Positions 19,593 through 29,093 of a stretch of 64,000 nucleotides of DNA are shown here, piece after piece; the first letter of the stretch is position 1, and each line of letters opens with the position of its first letter. A program made the translations under genes and the position numbers. The notes under the pieces are model-generated. The model ran no database searches. It was not told the origin of the DNA and saw only the letters and a list, made by a program, of their open reading frames with translations. The DNA comes from JAAZHD01 sp012510895 (GTDB lineage Bacteria; Bacillota; Clostridia; Caldicoprobacterales; DTU083), in contig JBMNJC010000023.1 of NCBI GenBank assembly GCA_050951465.1, positions 1 through 64,000 on the forward strand, written 5' to 3'.

Positions 19593-21187
19593 GTCCGTAT
19601 AATTGTGTAAAAGGATAGTGAGCCACAGACTCGTTTCCTCGGTTATAATATAGGTGTGAACAAATACAAAACCGAGGAGGAAAGAACCCATGGCTCAGTT
19701 CAATATTACACTAACCGAAGAAGAATTGCACGGACTTTTTCTAAACAATAATCGTGACAAAGCAATTGAAAAGCTCCTTGAAAAAATATTTAATGAAGTT
19801 CTAAAGTGCCAATCCGCTGAACAACTTTGTGCCGAGCCCTACGAGAGGACCGATAAGCGTAAAGGCCAGCGCAATGGCTATTATGATCGGGAGCTTGTTA
19901 CCCGAGTGGGAACGCTGAACTTGCGCATCCCCCGCCACCGGTATGGGGAGTTTAGCACCGAACTTTTTGAGCGTTACCAGCGCAGCGAACAGGCTTTGTT
20001 ACTTGCAATGATGGAGATGGTGGTTAACGGCGTTTCAACCCGTAAGATAGAAAATATTACAGAGGAACTCTGTGGCAAGAAGTTTTCAAAGTCCACTGTA
20101 TCTGCCCTTTGTAAGAGGCTCGACCCCGTAGTCTATGCCTTTAAGACAAGGCCGTTAGAGAGCCATTACCCCTTCCTCATAGTAGATGCTCTATATTTAA
20201 AGGTTCGGGAAGATGGCCGTGTGAAGTCTAAGGGGCTCCTTATTGCTGTGGGTATCAATGAACAAGGTTACCGTGAAATTATAGGTTTTCAGGTGTCTAA
20301 CACAGAAAGCGAAAGCAGTTGGGGAGAATTCTTTTTATCCCTCAAAGAAAGGGGACTAAAAGATGTCCACCTGATTACCTCTGATAACCACAAGGGCCTT
20401 GTTAACGCTGTCAGAAGGCATTTTCAAGGTGCAACCTGGCAGAGATGCCAAACCCATTTTTCAAGGAACATGCTGGATAATGCTCCCAAAGCGCTGCAAT
20501 CAGAAATCAAAGAAGACCTTCGGAAGCTATATGAAGCCGTTGATCTGGATAGTGCTAGGAAAGTGAAAGACCAGATCATAGATAAATATGAAACAAAGGC
20601 ACCAAAGGCTGCTACCCTGTTAGACGAAACCTTTGATGATATTACTGCGGTCCTGGCGATTCCATTAAAGTATCGAAAGCGACTACGCACCACCAATGGT
20701 GTAGAGCGGCTTAACCAGGAAGTAAGGCGCCGGGAGCGTGTTATACGTATATTTCCCAATGAAGCGTCAGTAATACGGTTAATGGGCGCCCTGCTGATGG
20801 AGCAGGATGAAAAATGGCAAACGGGGCGCAAATACTTTGACATGGACCTGTATTATCAAGCTATGAAAAAAGGTCCGAAAGATACAGCTGCCGCTTAATG
20901 ACGCATTTATTCCACGGTCCGGGTTGACAGTGAGCCTCTGGCCGCATGGCTTCCGGCACCACGGGCAGGCCCCCTGTTACGTCTACTTATCATAGGTTTT
21001 ATGGGCGACTTATGCTACCGGGTGCCCTTATTAAGATTGCCTTATGTTTGGGAGCTGCCAGGCCATTTAGCCTACCATGCGGCCCTCTCACCGGATCAAC
21101 CCGGCTTTCGCGGCATAAACGCTTATATTAAGCCTAGACCGTAGGCTTACAAAAATGTTGCCGAGGAAATTACACATAAATATGGAC
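19593..21187 (+). mobile_element. IS256-family insertion sequence, no target duplication found
   Basis: The ends are imperfect inverted repeats: left starts GTCCGTATAATTGTGTAA at 19593; right, reverse complemented from 21187, starts GTCCATATTTATGTGTAA. I find no 8-9 bp direct repeat outside them. The right end lies inside the coding frame of a secreted-protein gene, and the left flank does not continue that frame, so a deletion probably accompanied insertion. About 290 bp of GC-rich non-coding sequence follow the transposase. Confidence 0.75.
19690..20898 (+). CDS. IS256-family (mutator-type) transposase
   Basis: DDE transposase of 402 aa with full family length. It shows the mutator-type features: VSTRKIENI helix-turn-helix region, the Asp in LIVDALYLKVRE, the second Asp in LITSDNHKGLVNAV, the conserved WQRCQTHFSRN, and the Glu in TTNGVERLNQEVRRRERVIRIFP. 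ATG 19690 follows GAGGAGG. It is only distantly similar to the other IS256-type transposase at 49426-50619, so the two elements are separate acquisitions. Confidence 0.95.
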   Translation: MAQFNITLTEEELHGLFLNNNRDKAIEKLLEKIFNEVLKCQSAEQLCAEPYERTDKRKGQRNGYYDRELVTRVGTLNLRIPRHRYGEFSTELFERYQRSEQALLLAMMEMVVNGVSTRKIENITEELCGKKFSKSTVSALCKRLDPVVYAFKTRPLESHYPFLIVDALYLKVREDGRVKSKGLLIAVGINEQGYREIIGFQVSNTESESSWGEFFLSLKERGLKDVHLITSDNHKGLVNAVRRHFQGATWQRCQTHFSRNMLDNAPKALQSEIKEDLRKLYEAVDLDSARKVKDQIIDKYETKAPKAATLLDETFDDITAVLAIPLKYRKRLRTTNGVERLNQEVRRRERVIRIFPNEASVIRLMGALLMEQDEKWQTGRKYFDMDLYYQAMKKGPKDTAAA

Positions 21188-21843
21188 TTGACTCAATTAC
21201 ATCCTTATCTTCGCTTCCATTAATCGTATATAAATCTTCAGATTTGCTGTCAATTATTTCAGTATCAGAATTGACTGCTGCAGCAGCAGGTTTTGTTTGA
21301 GGTGTCTCAACTACAACTTCAATTGTCAAACTGTCTAGTTCTTCATGCTTTATGTATCCATCGGGTATCTGCCAAACAGCTGTCAATACATACCGGCCGC
21401 CCTGTTTTCCGTCAAAGCTTCCCAGCCAGTCTGTTATGTCAACCTCTATTGTAGAGAGAGGTGCCTTCACCATTTATTGTATGCAATACTGCCTTCCTGG
21501 GCAGCCTGCCGCTTTTTTTCAGTAGATCCAGGTCATGGATCTGCTCGTCTTCTGATATTATTATCTCTGAAAACTCTGCATAACTGATTATTATATTTCC
21601 AGCTGAATTCTCCGGCAGCGCATGATACTGTTCTTTCAATTGCTCGGGCGCCTTACCTGTTTCACTCTCACCAAGATCAGAGTCAACAGAAAATATATCT
21701 GAGATATTAGCTGACTGATCCTCAGAAGGTGCTGACATCTCAGCATATGCTACATTAGTATACGCTCCTATTAGAAGTGATATAATTATAGAGAGAACAG
21801 AAATAGAAACTGAACGGAATAACCATCTTTTAAAATGAGTCAA
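21188..21843 (-). pseudogene. Secreted-protein gene, frameshifted and cut by the IS256 element
   Basis: Starts at TTG 21843 (GGGTGG 6 nt upstream) with a clear signal peptide (hydrophobic SISVLSIIISLLIGAY, cleavage near AYAEM). The frame stops near 21439 after INGEGTSLYNRG, while the next frame from about 21473 continues with TIEVDITDWLGSFDGKQGGRYV. Removing one base in the CTCTCTC run near 21455-21465 restores one frame. The C-terminal part ends at the IS boundary (…KDVIES then IS-derived residues). Function unknown; it is an exported protein of mixed charge. Confidence 0.75.
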
Positions 21844-22188
21844 GATAATCCACCCTCTTATATGGAAATCCCCTTAAAAATGTATGATTCGACATATTTT
21901 TTTATATATTATAACAATGTCAAATTTTTCTCAATAAGTTTTAAAAATTTTTTACCTTGGAAACATAACAATCAACATATTGATTTTCCTGTCCTATTCT
22001 TCATATATACCATTGAGCTAAATTTACTAAAGAAGAAAGGATAAAAAGCAATATCTATAAATGACTAAATCGCTTAAGTCGACCCAAAATTTGTCATTTA
22101 AGAGTTATGGTAATCATTCCAAAATTGTGCTAATATATGCTTGTCTCAATTTCATCATGCGGTTAAACATAGTTATGGAGGGGTTTAA

Positions 22189-23561
22189 ATGAATATCTCT
22201 ACCATAAATGATGTACTAAAAAAAAAGGAAACAAGTTCTTGCATTATTTCTTGCGATCATAGTTGCGCTTTCCATAGTTCTTGGATACCTGCCCGGTACA
22301 TATATATTTTCTAATAACAGAGCCGCTAAACACTCCGCTGATGAGAGTACTGCAAACCAAGATGCTATTGCCCTATTAGCCGGCAGTAAAGAAAAGTTTC
22401 TTAACCATAACTATCAAGGTGCTTTGGATGATATTAACAAAGCCATTGAGTTAAAAGATGGCATTGCTGAGTTGTATTTGCTAAGGGGAAGTATATATGC
22501 AAGTACTAAGAAATATGACTTATCTATACAGGATTATACCCATGCACTTACACTGAACCCGGCACTTACAGACATATATGAAATAAGAGGGCATCTCTAC
22601 AACGAAAAAAAGAATTATGAAAATGCATTAAAAGATTATGACAAAGTCTTGCAGTATAATCCAGGTAACGGCGAGGTATTGCTTGCCCGGGTTAACATCT
22701 ACTTAAGCCATGAGCAGTATGAATATGCACTTAATGATATAAACTCTCTGATTAAACTTGAACCAGAAAACAGAACTTTATATTCCCTTGCAGGAGATGT
22801 GCATTCCGCTATGGAAAATTATGGTGAAGCTGTGGTTTATTATAAATCCGCACTTGAACACTTATCAGAACCAACGGATAGGAAAAACGTTTACTTAGCA
22901 ATTGGAAACTGCTCATTTAATATGGAACAGTATGAAAACGCAGTTGAATACTACTCAAAATATATGGAATCAACCACTAACAATGAAGAAGAAGCAGGTA
23001 AGGGCGAGGCTTGCTTCCACCGAGGAGTATCTTATATTCAATTGGCTAAATATGAGAAAGCTGTCAATGACTTAACACTAGCAATTGAGTTCGCCTATCA
23101 GCCTGAACTGTCGGCGGCTTTTCAGAGAGGACTGGCGTATTATATGCTGGAAAGATACGAAGAAGCCATATCTGACTTGGAGATTTATACATCTGCATTT
23201 CCGGACAATTCTGATCCATGGATCTATCTGGCTTTGTCATTTTATAATATAAAAGATTATGATAGTGCAATAATCTATTTCGAAAAATGTATCAATGCAA
23301 ATTTAATGCTTGGAGAAAGTAATTATTATCTGGCGACCATTTATTTAAATAAGAAGCAATTTAACAAAGCAATAGAACACTATACTGCTTCTGCAGATTT
23401 GGACTATCAAACTGACTACTCATTATATAACACAGGAGTAGCCTATCTGAATTTGAACAAAAAAGAACAGGCAAAGAATGATTTCCAGCAGGTTGTTAAA
23501 ATTACAAAAAAATGCAACCCTTAAAAAGCAAGCAAATGATGCCATAAGCAAGCTGTCCTAA
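22189..23561 (+). pseudogene. Membrane-anchored TPR protein with two poly-A frameshifts
   Basis: ATG 22189 has an ideal GGAGGGG site. It opens a frame that reaches an A9 tract at 22218-22226; the rest of the gene reads one base later: an anchor helix (LALFLAIIVALSIVLGYLP) and about ten tetratricopeptide repeats (for example YEIRGHLYNEKKNYENALKD, split over 22424-23524) for protein-protein contact. The frame has no ATG or GTG of its own upstream, so the shift is real. An A7 tract at 23506-23512 causes a second shift that drops the natural tail (TLKKQANDAISKLS, ending at 23561). A8 and A6 would give one intact gene of about 455 codons. Decay, phase variation or base-calling error are possible. 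Confidence 0.8.
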
Positions 23562-23657
23562 TCATTAAGCAATGCAGGTTAGAATGACAATTAAGAATTT
23601 TGCCTTCACTTATTCACCGTCAAATTCAGTTTTTCGGAACCGGCTAGAAATAAAGCA

Positions 23658-23701
23658 AAGCTGTATCCAGAACCACTCCGAATACAGCTTATTCTTTTTT
23701 G
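23658..23701 (+). terminator. Terminator after the TPR gene, repeated element copy 2
   Basis: AAGCTGTAT (23658-23666) pairs with ATACAGCTT (23682-23690), followed by ATTCTTTTTT. Its reverse complement matches the hairpin at 17494-17526 at nearly all positions. Confidence 0.8.
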
Positions 23702-23741
23702 TTAACATAAGTCAAAATAGCTAATGTTAGTATCATGAATT

Positions 23742-24093
23742 TGGTGGAGGCGAGGGGAGTCGAACCCCTGTCCGAAGATATATCGATGAGAGCATCTCCG
23801 AGTGCAGTCAGTGTTTTGCATTCCCTCAACCGGACTCCCACTGACTGGATTCCGGCTTCAGTAGCTTCATTGATTCCGGCCTAACTCAAAGCTTTGTTAG
23901 GTTCGTTCTCCGCGAAATCGGCGCCCAATTCCTATAGTGCGGGAACTATAGGATGGACGTCACTGCTTAATTAAGCAGCGAGTGCTAAGTTATCGTTAGC
24001 GTTTATTTTTAATTCCAGGTTTTTGACGCGGCCCCGGAGCCCGCGACTCGCTTCTCGCATCTCTATTATCCCCGTCGAAACCAGTACGCCCCC
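23742..24093 (-). ncRNA. ssrA: tmRNA
   Basis: Rescues stalled ribosomes together with SmpB. On the minus strand the 5' end GGGGGCG pairs with CGCCTCC before an encoded CCA (3' end at 23742); the T-arm GGGGTTCGACTCCCC is present. The tag frame at 23971-24000 encodes ANDNLALAA followed by TAA, close to known clostridial tags. Length about 352 nt is typical. It lies 33 bp downstream of smpB. Confidence 0.95.
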
Positions 24094-24098
24094 ATAAC

Positions 24099-24104
24099 AT
24101 TATA
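24099..24104 (-). promoter_or_regulatory. Extended -10 promoter of ssrA
   Basis: TGATATAAT on the minus strand gives an extended -10 (TATAAT at 24104-24099), 5 nt before the tmRNA 5' end. The -35 region is poor. It lies between smpB and ssrA. Confidence 0.6.
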
Positions 24105-24126
24105 TCATATACTATATGGCAGGTGT

Positions 24127-24594
24127 TCATGTCTTCTGAAACTCTCGAAAAGCACGTTCCATGTTACGCTTTGCATCCCTTTCTGCAGCATCCTGGCGTT
24201 TATCATACAGTTTTTTGCCCCTTGCAACTGCTAGCTGGACTTTGACCAGACCTCGGGTCAGATAAACTTGCAACGGTATGAGCGAATAGCCTCTTTGCTG
24301 AACATACCCAATGAGCTTATTAATTTCTCCTTTGTTTAGAAGCAATTTGCGCTCTCGCAAAGGATCCGCATTAAAGATGTTGCCTTTCTCGTAAGGGCTT
24401 ATGTGCATATTGCGTAAAAAAACCTCACCATCCCTTACTTCTGCATAGCTGTCCTTTAGGTTAACCTTGCCAAGACGAACGGATTTTACTTCAGTACCGG
24501 TTAATACAATTCCCGCTTCATAGCTTGCTTCGATAAAATAATCATGACGCGCTTTTCGATTTTGTGCAATTACCTTTATCCCTTCGCCTGACAT
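24127..24594 (-). CDS. smpB: SsrA-binding protein SmpB
   Basis: Binds the tRNA-like domain of tmRNA and brings it to stalled ribosomes. The 155-aa product has the family pattern: NRKARHDYFIEASYEAGIVL read in two parts, GTEVKSVR, NLKDSYAEV, MHISPYEKGN, KLLLNKGEI, YSLIPLQVY, VKVQLAVARGKKLYDKR and a basic tail. Start at ATG 24594, about 9 nt after AGGTG; the upstream GTG 24606 lacks a proper site. ssrA follows directly. In most Firmicutes rnr lies immediately upstream; here a six-gene operon separates them. Confidence 0.97.
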   Translation of the reverse strand: MSGEGIKVIAQNRKARHDYFIEASYEAGIVLTGTEVKSVRLGKVNLKDSYAEVRDGEVFLRNMHISPYEKGNIFNADPLRERKLLLNKGEINKLIGYVQQRGYSLIPLQVYLTRGLVKVQLAVARGKKLYDKRQDAAERDAKRNMERAFREFQKT

Positions 24595-24620
24595 GATATA
24601 CAACACCTACTCCGTCAAAA

Positions 24621-24653
24621 TTGCCCTATTTGTGTAATTAACAAATAGGGCAA
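24621..24653 (-). terminator. Terminator between the DegT/Gfo operon and smpB
   Basis: TTGCCCTATTTG (24621-24632) pairs with CAAATAGGGCAA (24642-24653), a perfect 12-bp stem, followed on the minus strand by TTTTG. It ends the operon upstream. Confidence 0.75.
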
Positions 24654-24731
24654 ATTTTTATAACTAATTTCATTATTACTATAACACATGGTATGTATTA
24701 TGTCAAATCTCTTTATGACAGCAGTATTGTA

Positions 24732-25769
24732 CTAACGTAAAAAAACTTTTTTTCCTGTTCTGGAAGATTCGTAGATAGCCATAATAATCTCTATGGGCTT
24801 TCTGCCTTCATACTGATCCACCAAAGGTTTGGTGTCATCCCAAATAGCTTCCGCCATCTGTCTTATCTGTTTTATATGACCATCAATACCAAAACCAGTT
24901 GGATTGCTCTGGGATTGGTAAACTAGTTCGCGCTCATCAGCAATAAGCCCTTCCGGTACTTCTTGTCCTTCTATCTCCCATTTAACTATACAATCTTCTC
25001 TTAGAACGATAGAACCTTTATCCCCATTAAATTCTAATTCTCTGGGGAAACCCGGGTAAATAGAAGTAGTTCCTTGAATGGTTCCTAAGGCACCGTTTGT
25101 AAATTCCAATACAGCGACTGCTGAATCTTCAACTTCAATTTTTCTAGCAAGAGTTTTGGTATATGCAAAAACAGACTTTACATCTCCCATTATATATTGT
25201 AACAGATCAATTCCATGTATTCCCTGATTCATCAATGCACCGCCGCCATCCATTGCCCAGGTTCCTCTCCAGGCACTGCTGTCATAGTATTCCTGAGAAC
25301 GATGATATTTCAAATAAGCATTCCCAAGGATTAATTTGCCAAGCAACCCGGAATCAACAGCATCTTTTACCTTAGCAACCGCATCTGAAAACCTTAACTG
25401 AGATATTACAGTAAGTTTTACCTTATTTTCTTCACATGCCTTAATAATTTGGTCAGATTCAGCCAGATTCAAGGCCATCGGCTTTTCTACAATTACATGC
25501 TTGCCAGCTTTGGCGGCTTCTATTGCCAAAGGAGCATGAGTGCCGCTGGGAGTGCAGATGCTGATAATATCTATTTCATTGTTTTCAAGCATTTGTTCAT
25601 ATGTGTCAAACGGACGTGCATTATACTTTTTTGCCGTTTCCACTCTTTTATGCTCGTTTACATCTGTTACACCTACCAGAACAGTACAATCTATTTCATT
25701 TATAGCAGCCGCATGCCAGTCTGATATTACACCACATCCTACGATGCCGAAGCCTAGTCTTTTCTTCAA
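24732..25769 (-). CDS. Gfo/Idh/MocA-family oxidoreductase, last gene of cluster A
   Basis: NAD(P)-dependent sugar or cyclitol dehydrogenase of 345 aa, cytosolic. The N-terminal Rossmann fold shows GIVGCGVISDWHAAA; the second domain begins with the family motif EKPMALN and contains the GGALMNQGIHGIDLLQY helix whose His and Asp usually line the active site. Start taken at TTG 25769, 8 nt after GGAGG; ATG 25784 would place that site inside the gene. It is 21 bp downstream of a second Gfo/Idh/MocA gene and last in the operon before a terminator. Substrate unknown. Confidence 0.88.
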   Translation of the reverse strand: MKKRLGFGIVGCGVISDWHAAAINEIDCTVLVGVTDVNEHKRVETAKKYNARPFDTYEQMLENNEIDIISICTPSGTHAPLAIEAAKAGKHVIVEKPMALNLAESDQIIKACEENKVKLTVISQLRFSDAVAKVKDAVDSGLLGKLILGNAYLKYHRSQEYYDSSAWRGTWAMDGGGALMNQGIHGIDLLQYIMGDVKSVFAYTKTLARKIEVEDSAVAVLEFTNGALGTIQGTTSIYPGFPRELEFNGDKGSIVLREDCIVKWEIEGQEVPEGLIADERELVYQSQSNPTGFGIDGHIKQIRQMAEAIWDDTKPLVDQYEGRKPIEIIMAIYESSRTGKKVFLR

Positions 25770-25790
25770 TAAAACTACCTCCATGGTACT

Positions 25791-26681
25791 TTATTTTAAT
25801 GTAACAGGCTTTCCTGTTTTATAAGATTCTGCTGCTGCATCCAGTAAATGCATAACTTCAAGAGCATCTTCAAGCTGCAGAGAAGCTTCACCGGTTGCAA
25901 AGAACTTGCCAATTTCTTTTAACTCCTCGGTATAAATCATTGAACTGTCAACAACATATGAAGCTACATCACTGCCTGACCTTAAAGTGCCGCCATAAGT
26001 ATAAGCACCAACTGTTAACTCAACAATTCCCCTTCTATTGTCAGGGTATTCTACGACTGCAACTGCCCCGCTTTCGTCTTTCTTTACATCTACAGACAGC
26101 GCACCACGTCCCATTCCCCTCTCGAGCATTTCAAAACTATGCACACCGTACCAGATTATTCCGCTGCCGACAGCCGGAATCCCAAGCGGACCATAGCAAT
26201 ACATCTGTGAAGGCTTTGCTACTTTATTACATGCCTCTACCAGATTCTGAGCAAATCTCAATGAAGAAGCGGACATGACCTTTACATTATTCTCTTTTGC
26301 CAGTCTGGCAATTTCTTTACCATTTTCATAGGTGTCTGCCAATGGTTTATCCACAAAAATCGGTTTACCCAAGGTTGCACATTTCTTAAAATATTCCAAA
26401 TGATAAGCCGGATCGTTGATTTCTATCATAATAGCATCGCAATTTTCAACTGCTTCGTCAAAGCTTTCTGTTACCTTAATGCCCCAAGCTTCTAATTGTT
26501 TCTGTCTTTCATCAAGAATTTCAGCATTAGTAAAAGGGGTTTCAAAACGCAAACAAGTTACAGCTTTCAGTCCTTCCACTTTATTCTTTTCAGGACAATC
26601 AGGAGCCTGCATTCTTCTTGGAAACTCTACAGAATGACTTGTATCAAGTCCTATAATTGCCACTTTAATTTCTTTTTTCAT
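25791..26681 (-). CDS. Divergent Gfo/Idh/MocA-family protein
   Basis: A 296-aa relative of the neighbouring oxidoreductase. The second-domain motif is present as VDKPLADTYENG, but the dinucleotide loop reads IIGLDTSHSVEFPRR instead of the usual GxGxxG, so its cofactor binding may differ or be absent. Downstream it has the WYGVHSFEMLERGMG helix in place of the His/Asp helix. GGAGG lies 9 nt before ATG 26681. It lies between an aminotransferase and the second oxidoreductase, and could be a dehydrogenase, a lyase-like relative or a partner subunit. Confidence 0.8.
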   Translation of the reverse strand: MKKEIKVAIIGLDTSHSVEFPRRMQAPDCPEKNKVEGLKAVTCLRFETPFTNAEILDERQKQLEAWGIKVTESFDEAVENCDAIMIEINDPAYHLEYFKKCATLGKPIFVDKPLADTYENGKEIARLAKENNVKVMSASSLRFAQNLVEACNKVAKPSQMYCYGPLGIPAVGSGIIWYGVHSFEMLERGMGRGALSVDVKKDESGAVAVVEYPDNRRGIVELTVGAYTYGGTLRSGSDVASYVVDSSMIYTEELKEIGKFFATGEASLQLEDALEVMHLLDAAAESYKTGKPVTLK

Positions 26682-26814
26682 TAGGTAATTCCTCCTCTGA
26701 CTGTTTGTTTGATAACTATATAATTCTATAATCCTGAGGCTTTTTCCTTCATGTTTTCTCTTTTCATTTCTTTATTTATGAAAAACCTCTTTTTTCCCAA
26801 AATGAAAAGCTGTC

Positions 26815-28071
26815 TTATAGAATATACTTTGCAACTTTATGAATGGCTTTTACCACATCTTCTGCATCCTTTTCAGTAAATGCGGGACTGAAATTTATAG
26901 TAGCCGTTCTTTGCATAATGTCCCAGGCTTTGGGGCACATATCCTTCTCATAAACGATTTCTTCATCAAACTGGTTAAATGGGAAACCGCTGCTGTCAGC
27001 AGTTTTTTTATTAAATATCTGAGGCAGCATATATATAGGCTCACCGTTATAAAGAAAGCTCGCTGGAATTCCTTCTGCATTAAGAGCCTCCCGGAATTCT
27101 TTCGCTTTTTCCGGATTCTCCAGGTATATAATTAAGGAGTTGCCTGCGTCACCTTCTTCATCGTTTATTCTTCGGAATCCGATTCCAGGTATATCTCTTA
27201 TCTGATCCTTTATGTTGTACTTAATTTTCCTCATCGATTCAACTATATAATCAAGCTTCTTCAATTGTTCAACTGCAATTGCACCTGTTATTTCACTCAT
27301 TCTGTAATTTTGTCCGATAAAAACATCATCTGCGGAAGACTTAGATAAGAATCCTTCTTTTTCACGGAACATTCCCTGATCATGATACCTTACAGCTCTT
27401 TCATATAATTTAGGATCATTTGTTACAACCGCACCGCCATCACCTGTTGTGATAATTTTATTTATCTGGAGGCTGAAACAATTAATATCTCCAAATGTAC
27501 CCGAGTACCGACCTTTATATTTTGAACCACAGGATTGAGCTACATCTTCAATAACAACCAAATTATATTTATGTGCTATTTCCATAATCCGATCCATCTG
27601 GCAGGGATTACCCAATATTGGCACAGGAATAATCGCCTTTGTATGTTTGTCTACTACTTTTTCGATTGCATCAGGATCTATATTCATGCTTTCATCAATA
27701 TCTGCAAATACCGGTACAGCACCAGCACAGACTACAGCGCCAGGGGTAGCCAAAAATGTGCATGCCGGTACAATCACCTTATCACCGGGTCCGATGCCTG
27801 CTGCCTTAAGGGCTACAACTAATGATGCTGTTCCGGAAGTAACTCCTAATGTGTACTCGATTCCAATCTTTTTACTGAATGCCTTTTCAAATTCTCTTAC
27901 CTTACCTAATACATTTGGTCCATAATAGCGGTATGGGGATTTGGAGCGAATTACTTCCAGAACCGCTCTTTCTTCTTCTTCTCCATATACACTGGCCCCT
28001 GCATACGGCGGCGGCATTGGTTCAGTTCTGACCGGTTCCCCTCCATGTATAGCTAATTTTTCTTTATACAT
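26815..28071 (-). CDS. DegT/DnrJ/EryC1-family aminotransferase (copy 1 of cluster A)
   Basis: PLP enzyme, fold type I, of 418 aa. The start LAIHGGEPVR resembles the AHBA-synthase and scyllo-inosose aminotransferase branch. Seen motifs: TSGTASLVVALKA (phosphate site), VIEDVAQSCGSKYKG (Asp to the PLP nitrogen) and SLQINKIITTGDGG, whose Lys should form the aldimine. It would transaminate a keto-sugar or keto-cyclitol, in either direction. Start at ATG 28071 after AGAGGT; the upstream ATG 28110 has no site. A 112-bp gap separates it from the preceding amidohydrolase. Confidence 0.88.
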   Translation of the reverse strand: MYKEKLAIHGGEPVRTEPMPPPYAGASVYGEEEERAVLEVIRSKSPYRYYGPNVLGKVREFEKAFSKKIGIEYTLGVTSGTASLVVALKAAGIGPGDKVIVPACTFLATPGAVVCAGAVPVFADIDESMNIDPDAIEKVVDKHTKAIIPVPILGNPCQMDRIMEIAHKYNLVVIEDVAQSCGSKYKGRYSGTFGDINCFSLQINKIITTGDGGAVVTNDPKLYERAVRYHDQGMFREKEGFLSKSSADDVFIGQNYRMSEITGAIAVEQLKKLDYIVESMRKIKYNIKDQIRDIPGIGFRRINDEEGDAGNSLIIYLENPEKAKEFREALNAEGIPASFLYNGEPIYMLPQIFNKKTADSSGFPFNQFDEEIVYEKDMCPKAWDIMQRTATINFSPAFTEKDAEDVVKAIHKVAKYIL

Positions 28072-28182
28072 AATTCTCAACCTCTTTCTTATATTATTGC
28101 ACTTGTTCATCAGAATAACTTAAAGTTGAACTGCATATTTTTTATCGGAAATAAGCCTGCAGACATAATCAGGGATACTTTG

Positions 28183-29040
28183 TCAAGGCACCAGTTTCAA
28201 TGCATTTTTGTAATATATTTTTTCGAGCACTTCAGCCGGCAGACCCAGACTGTTCAGGAATTCCTGATGAATATTGTCAAAATAGTCTCTGCCGTAGAGA
28301 ATACGATCCTGGTATTCCACAAGGAATTCTCTCGCAAATTCCGGATCCCTGCTCAGAGCATTCCATCCGGAACCTGCAGATATATCACAATACAGTCTTG
28401 GATAAGCCTCAAGCATTTTAATTAATTTGCCGCCGGGCACTATCTTGCCTTTCGGATAACTGACCTTATTATATTGATTGTCTCCCGAAATATGAGCCCA
28501 AAAACCAGGCGCATGACCGATAAAAACAGTATATGGGCATGCTTTAATAGCTCTTTCAAATGCATCTATTCCTCCGCCGTACCACCAATTGGGTCTGGGA
28601 TATCTACTGCCTGTATCAAATTCATAATCTATATGGACAACAACAGGCAACCCTTTCTCTCCACAGAATCGAAACATACGGATTGCATCCGGATTATCAT
28701 ACATCATTCGTAATTTAAGTTCACCATACACACGTACTCCGTAAATACTAACAGCGGCCTGCAGTTGATCTATCGCTTCCGGTTTTCTGGGATCAGGCGC
28801 ATAACCTAGTATAAACTTGTCTGGTGCACGTTCCACGTAGGAAAGGCATCTTGCAAAGGGAACCGGGCCATTAGGACCTGTATCTGGAATGCAATTTATA
28901 TATTCAGGACTGTATTCATCGATGGGACATTCCCAGCTAAGCAGCCAAGTCTTATCTATATTGTATCTTTTCATATTATCCAGATATCTATTTAGATCAT
29001 GCCCATGCCAGTCAGGATGATTATGAACATCTATTATCAT
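28183..29040 (-). CDS. Amidohydrolase-2-type TIM-barrel metal hydrolase
   Basis: A 285-aa protein with the metal-binding pattern of the amidohydrolase superfamily: DVHNHPDWHG at the N-terminus, VVVHIDYEF, FIGHAPGFW and LYGRDYFDN. Members hydrolyse amides or lactones, or decarboxylate. Within this operon a role in deacylating an amino compound or opening a lactone is an inference from context only. Start at ATG 29040 after AAGGAGAG with a short spacer; the upstream codon 29076 is out of range. It lies between the two aminotransferase genes. Confidence 0.85.
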   Translation of the reverse strand: MIIDVHNHPDWHGHDLNRYLDNMKRYNIDKTWLLSWECPIDEYSPEYINCIPDTGPNGPVPFARCLSYVERAPDKFILGYAPDPRKPEAIDQLQAAVSIYGVRVYGELKLRMMYDNPDAIRMFRFCGEKGLPVVVHIDYEFDTGSRYPRPNWWYGGGIDAFERAIKACPYTVFIGHAPGFWAHISGDNQYNKVSYPKGKIVPGGKLIKMLEAYPRLYCDISAGSGWNALSRDPEFAREFLVEYQDRILYGRDYFDNIHQEFLNSLGLPAEVLEKIYYKNALKLVP

Positions 29041-29093
29041 AAAATCTCTCCTTAATGTGCTTTCATGCTTGCGCACAAAAACAGAGTCATATG

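Noticed and set aside
20424..20843. 139-codon minus-strand frame within the first IS256 transposase
   Set aside because: Antisense shadow of a conserved transposase.
23742..24093. Island attachment site at the ssrA 3' end
   Set aside because: I found no integrase gene and no second copy of the tmRNA 3' end in the window.
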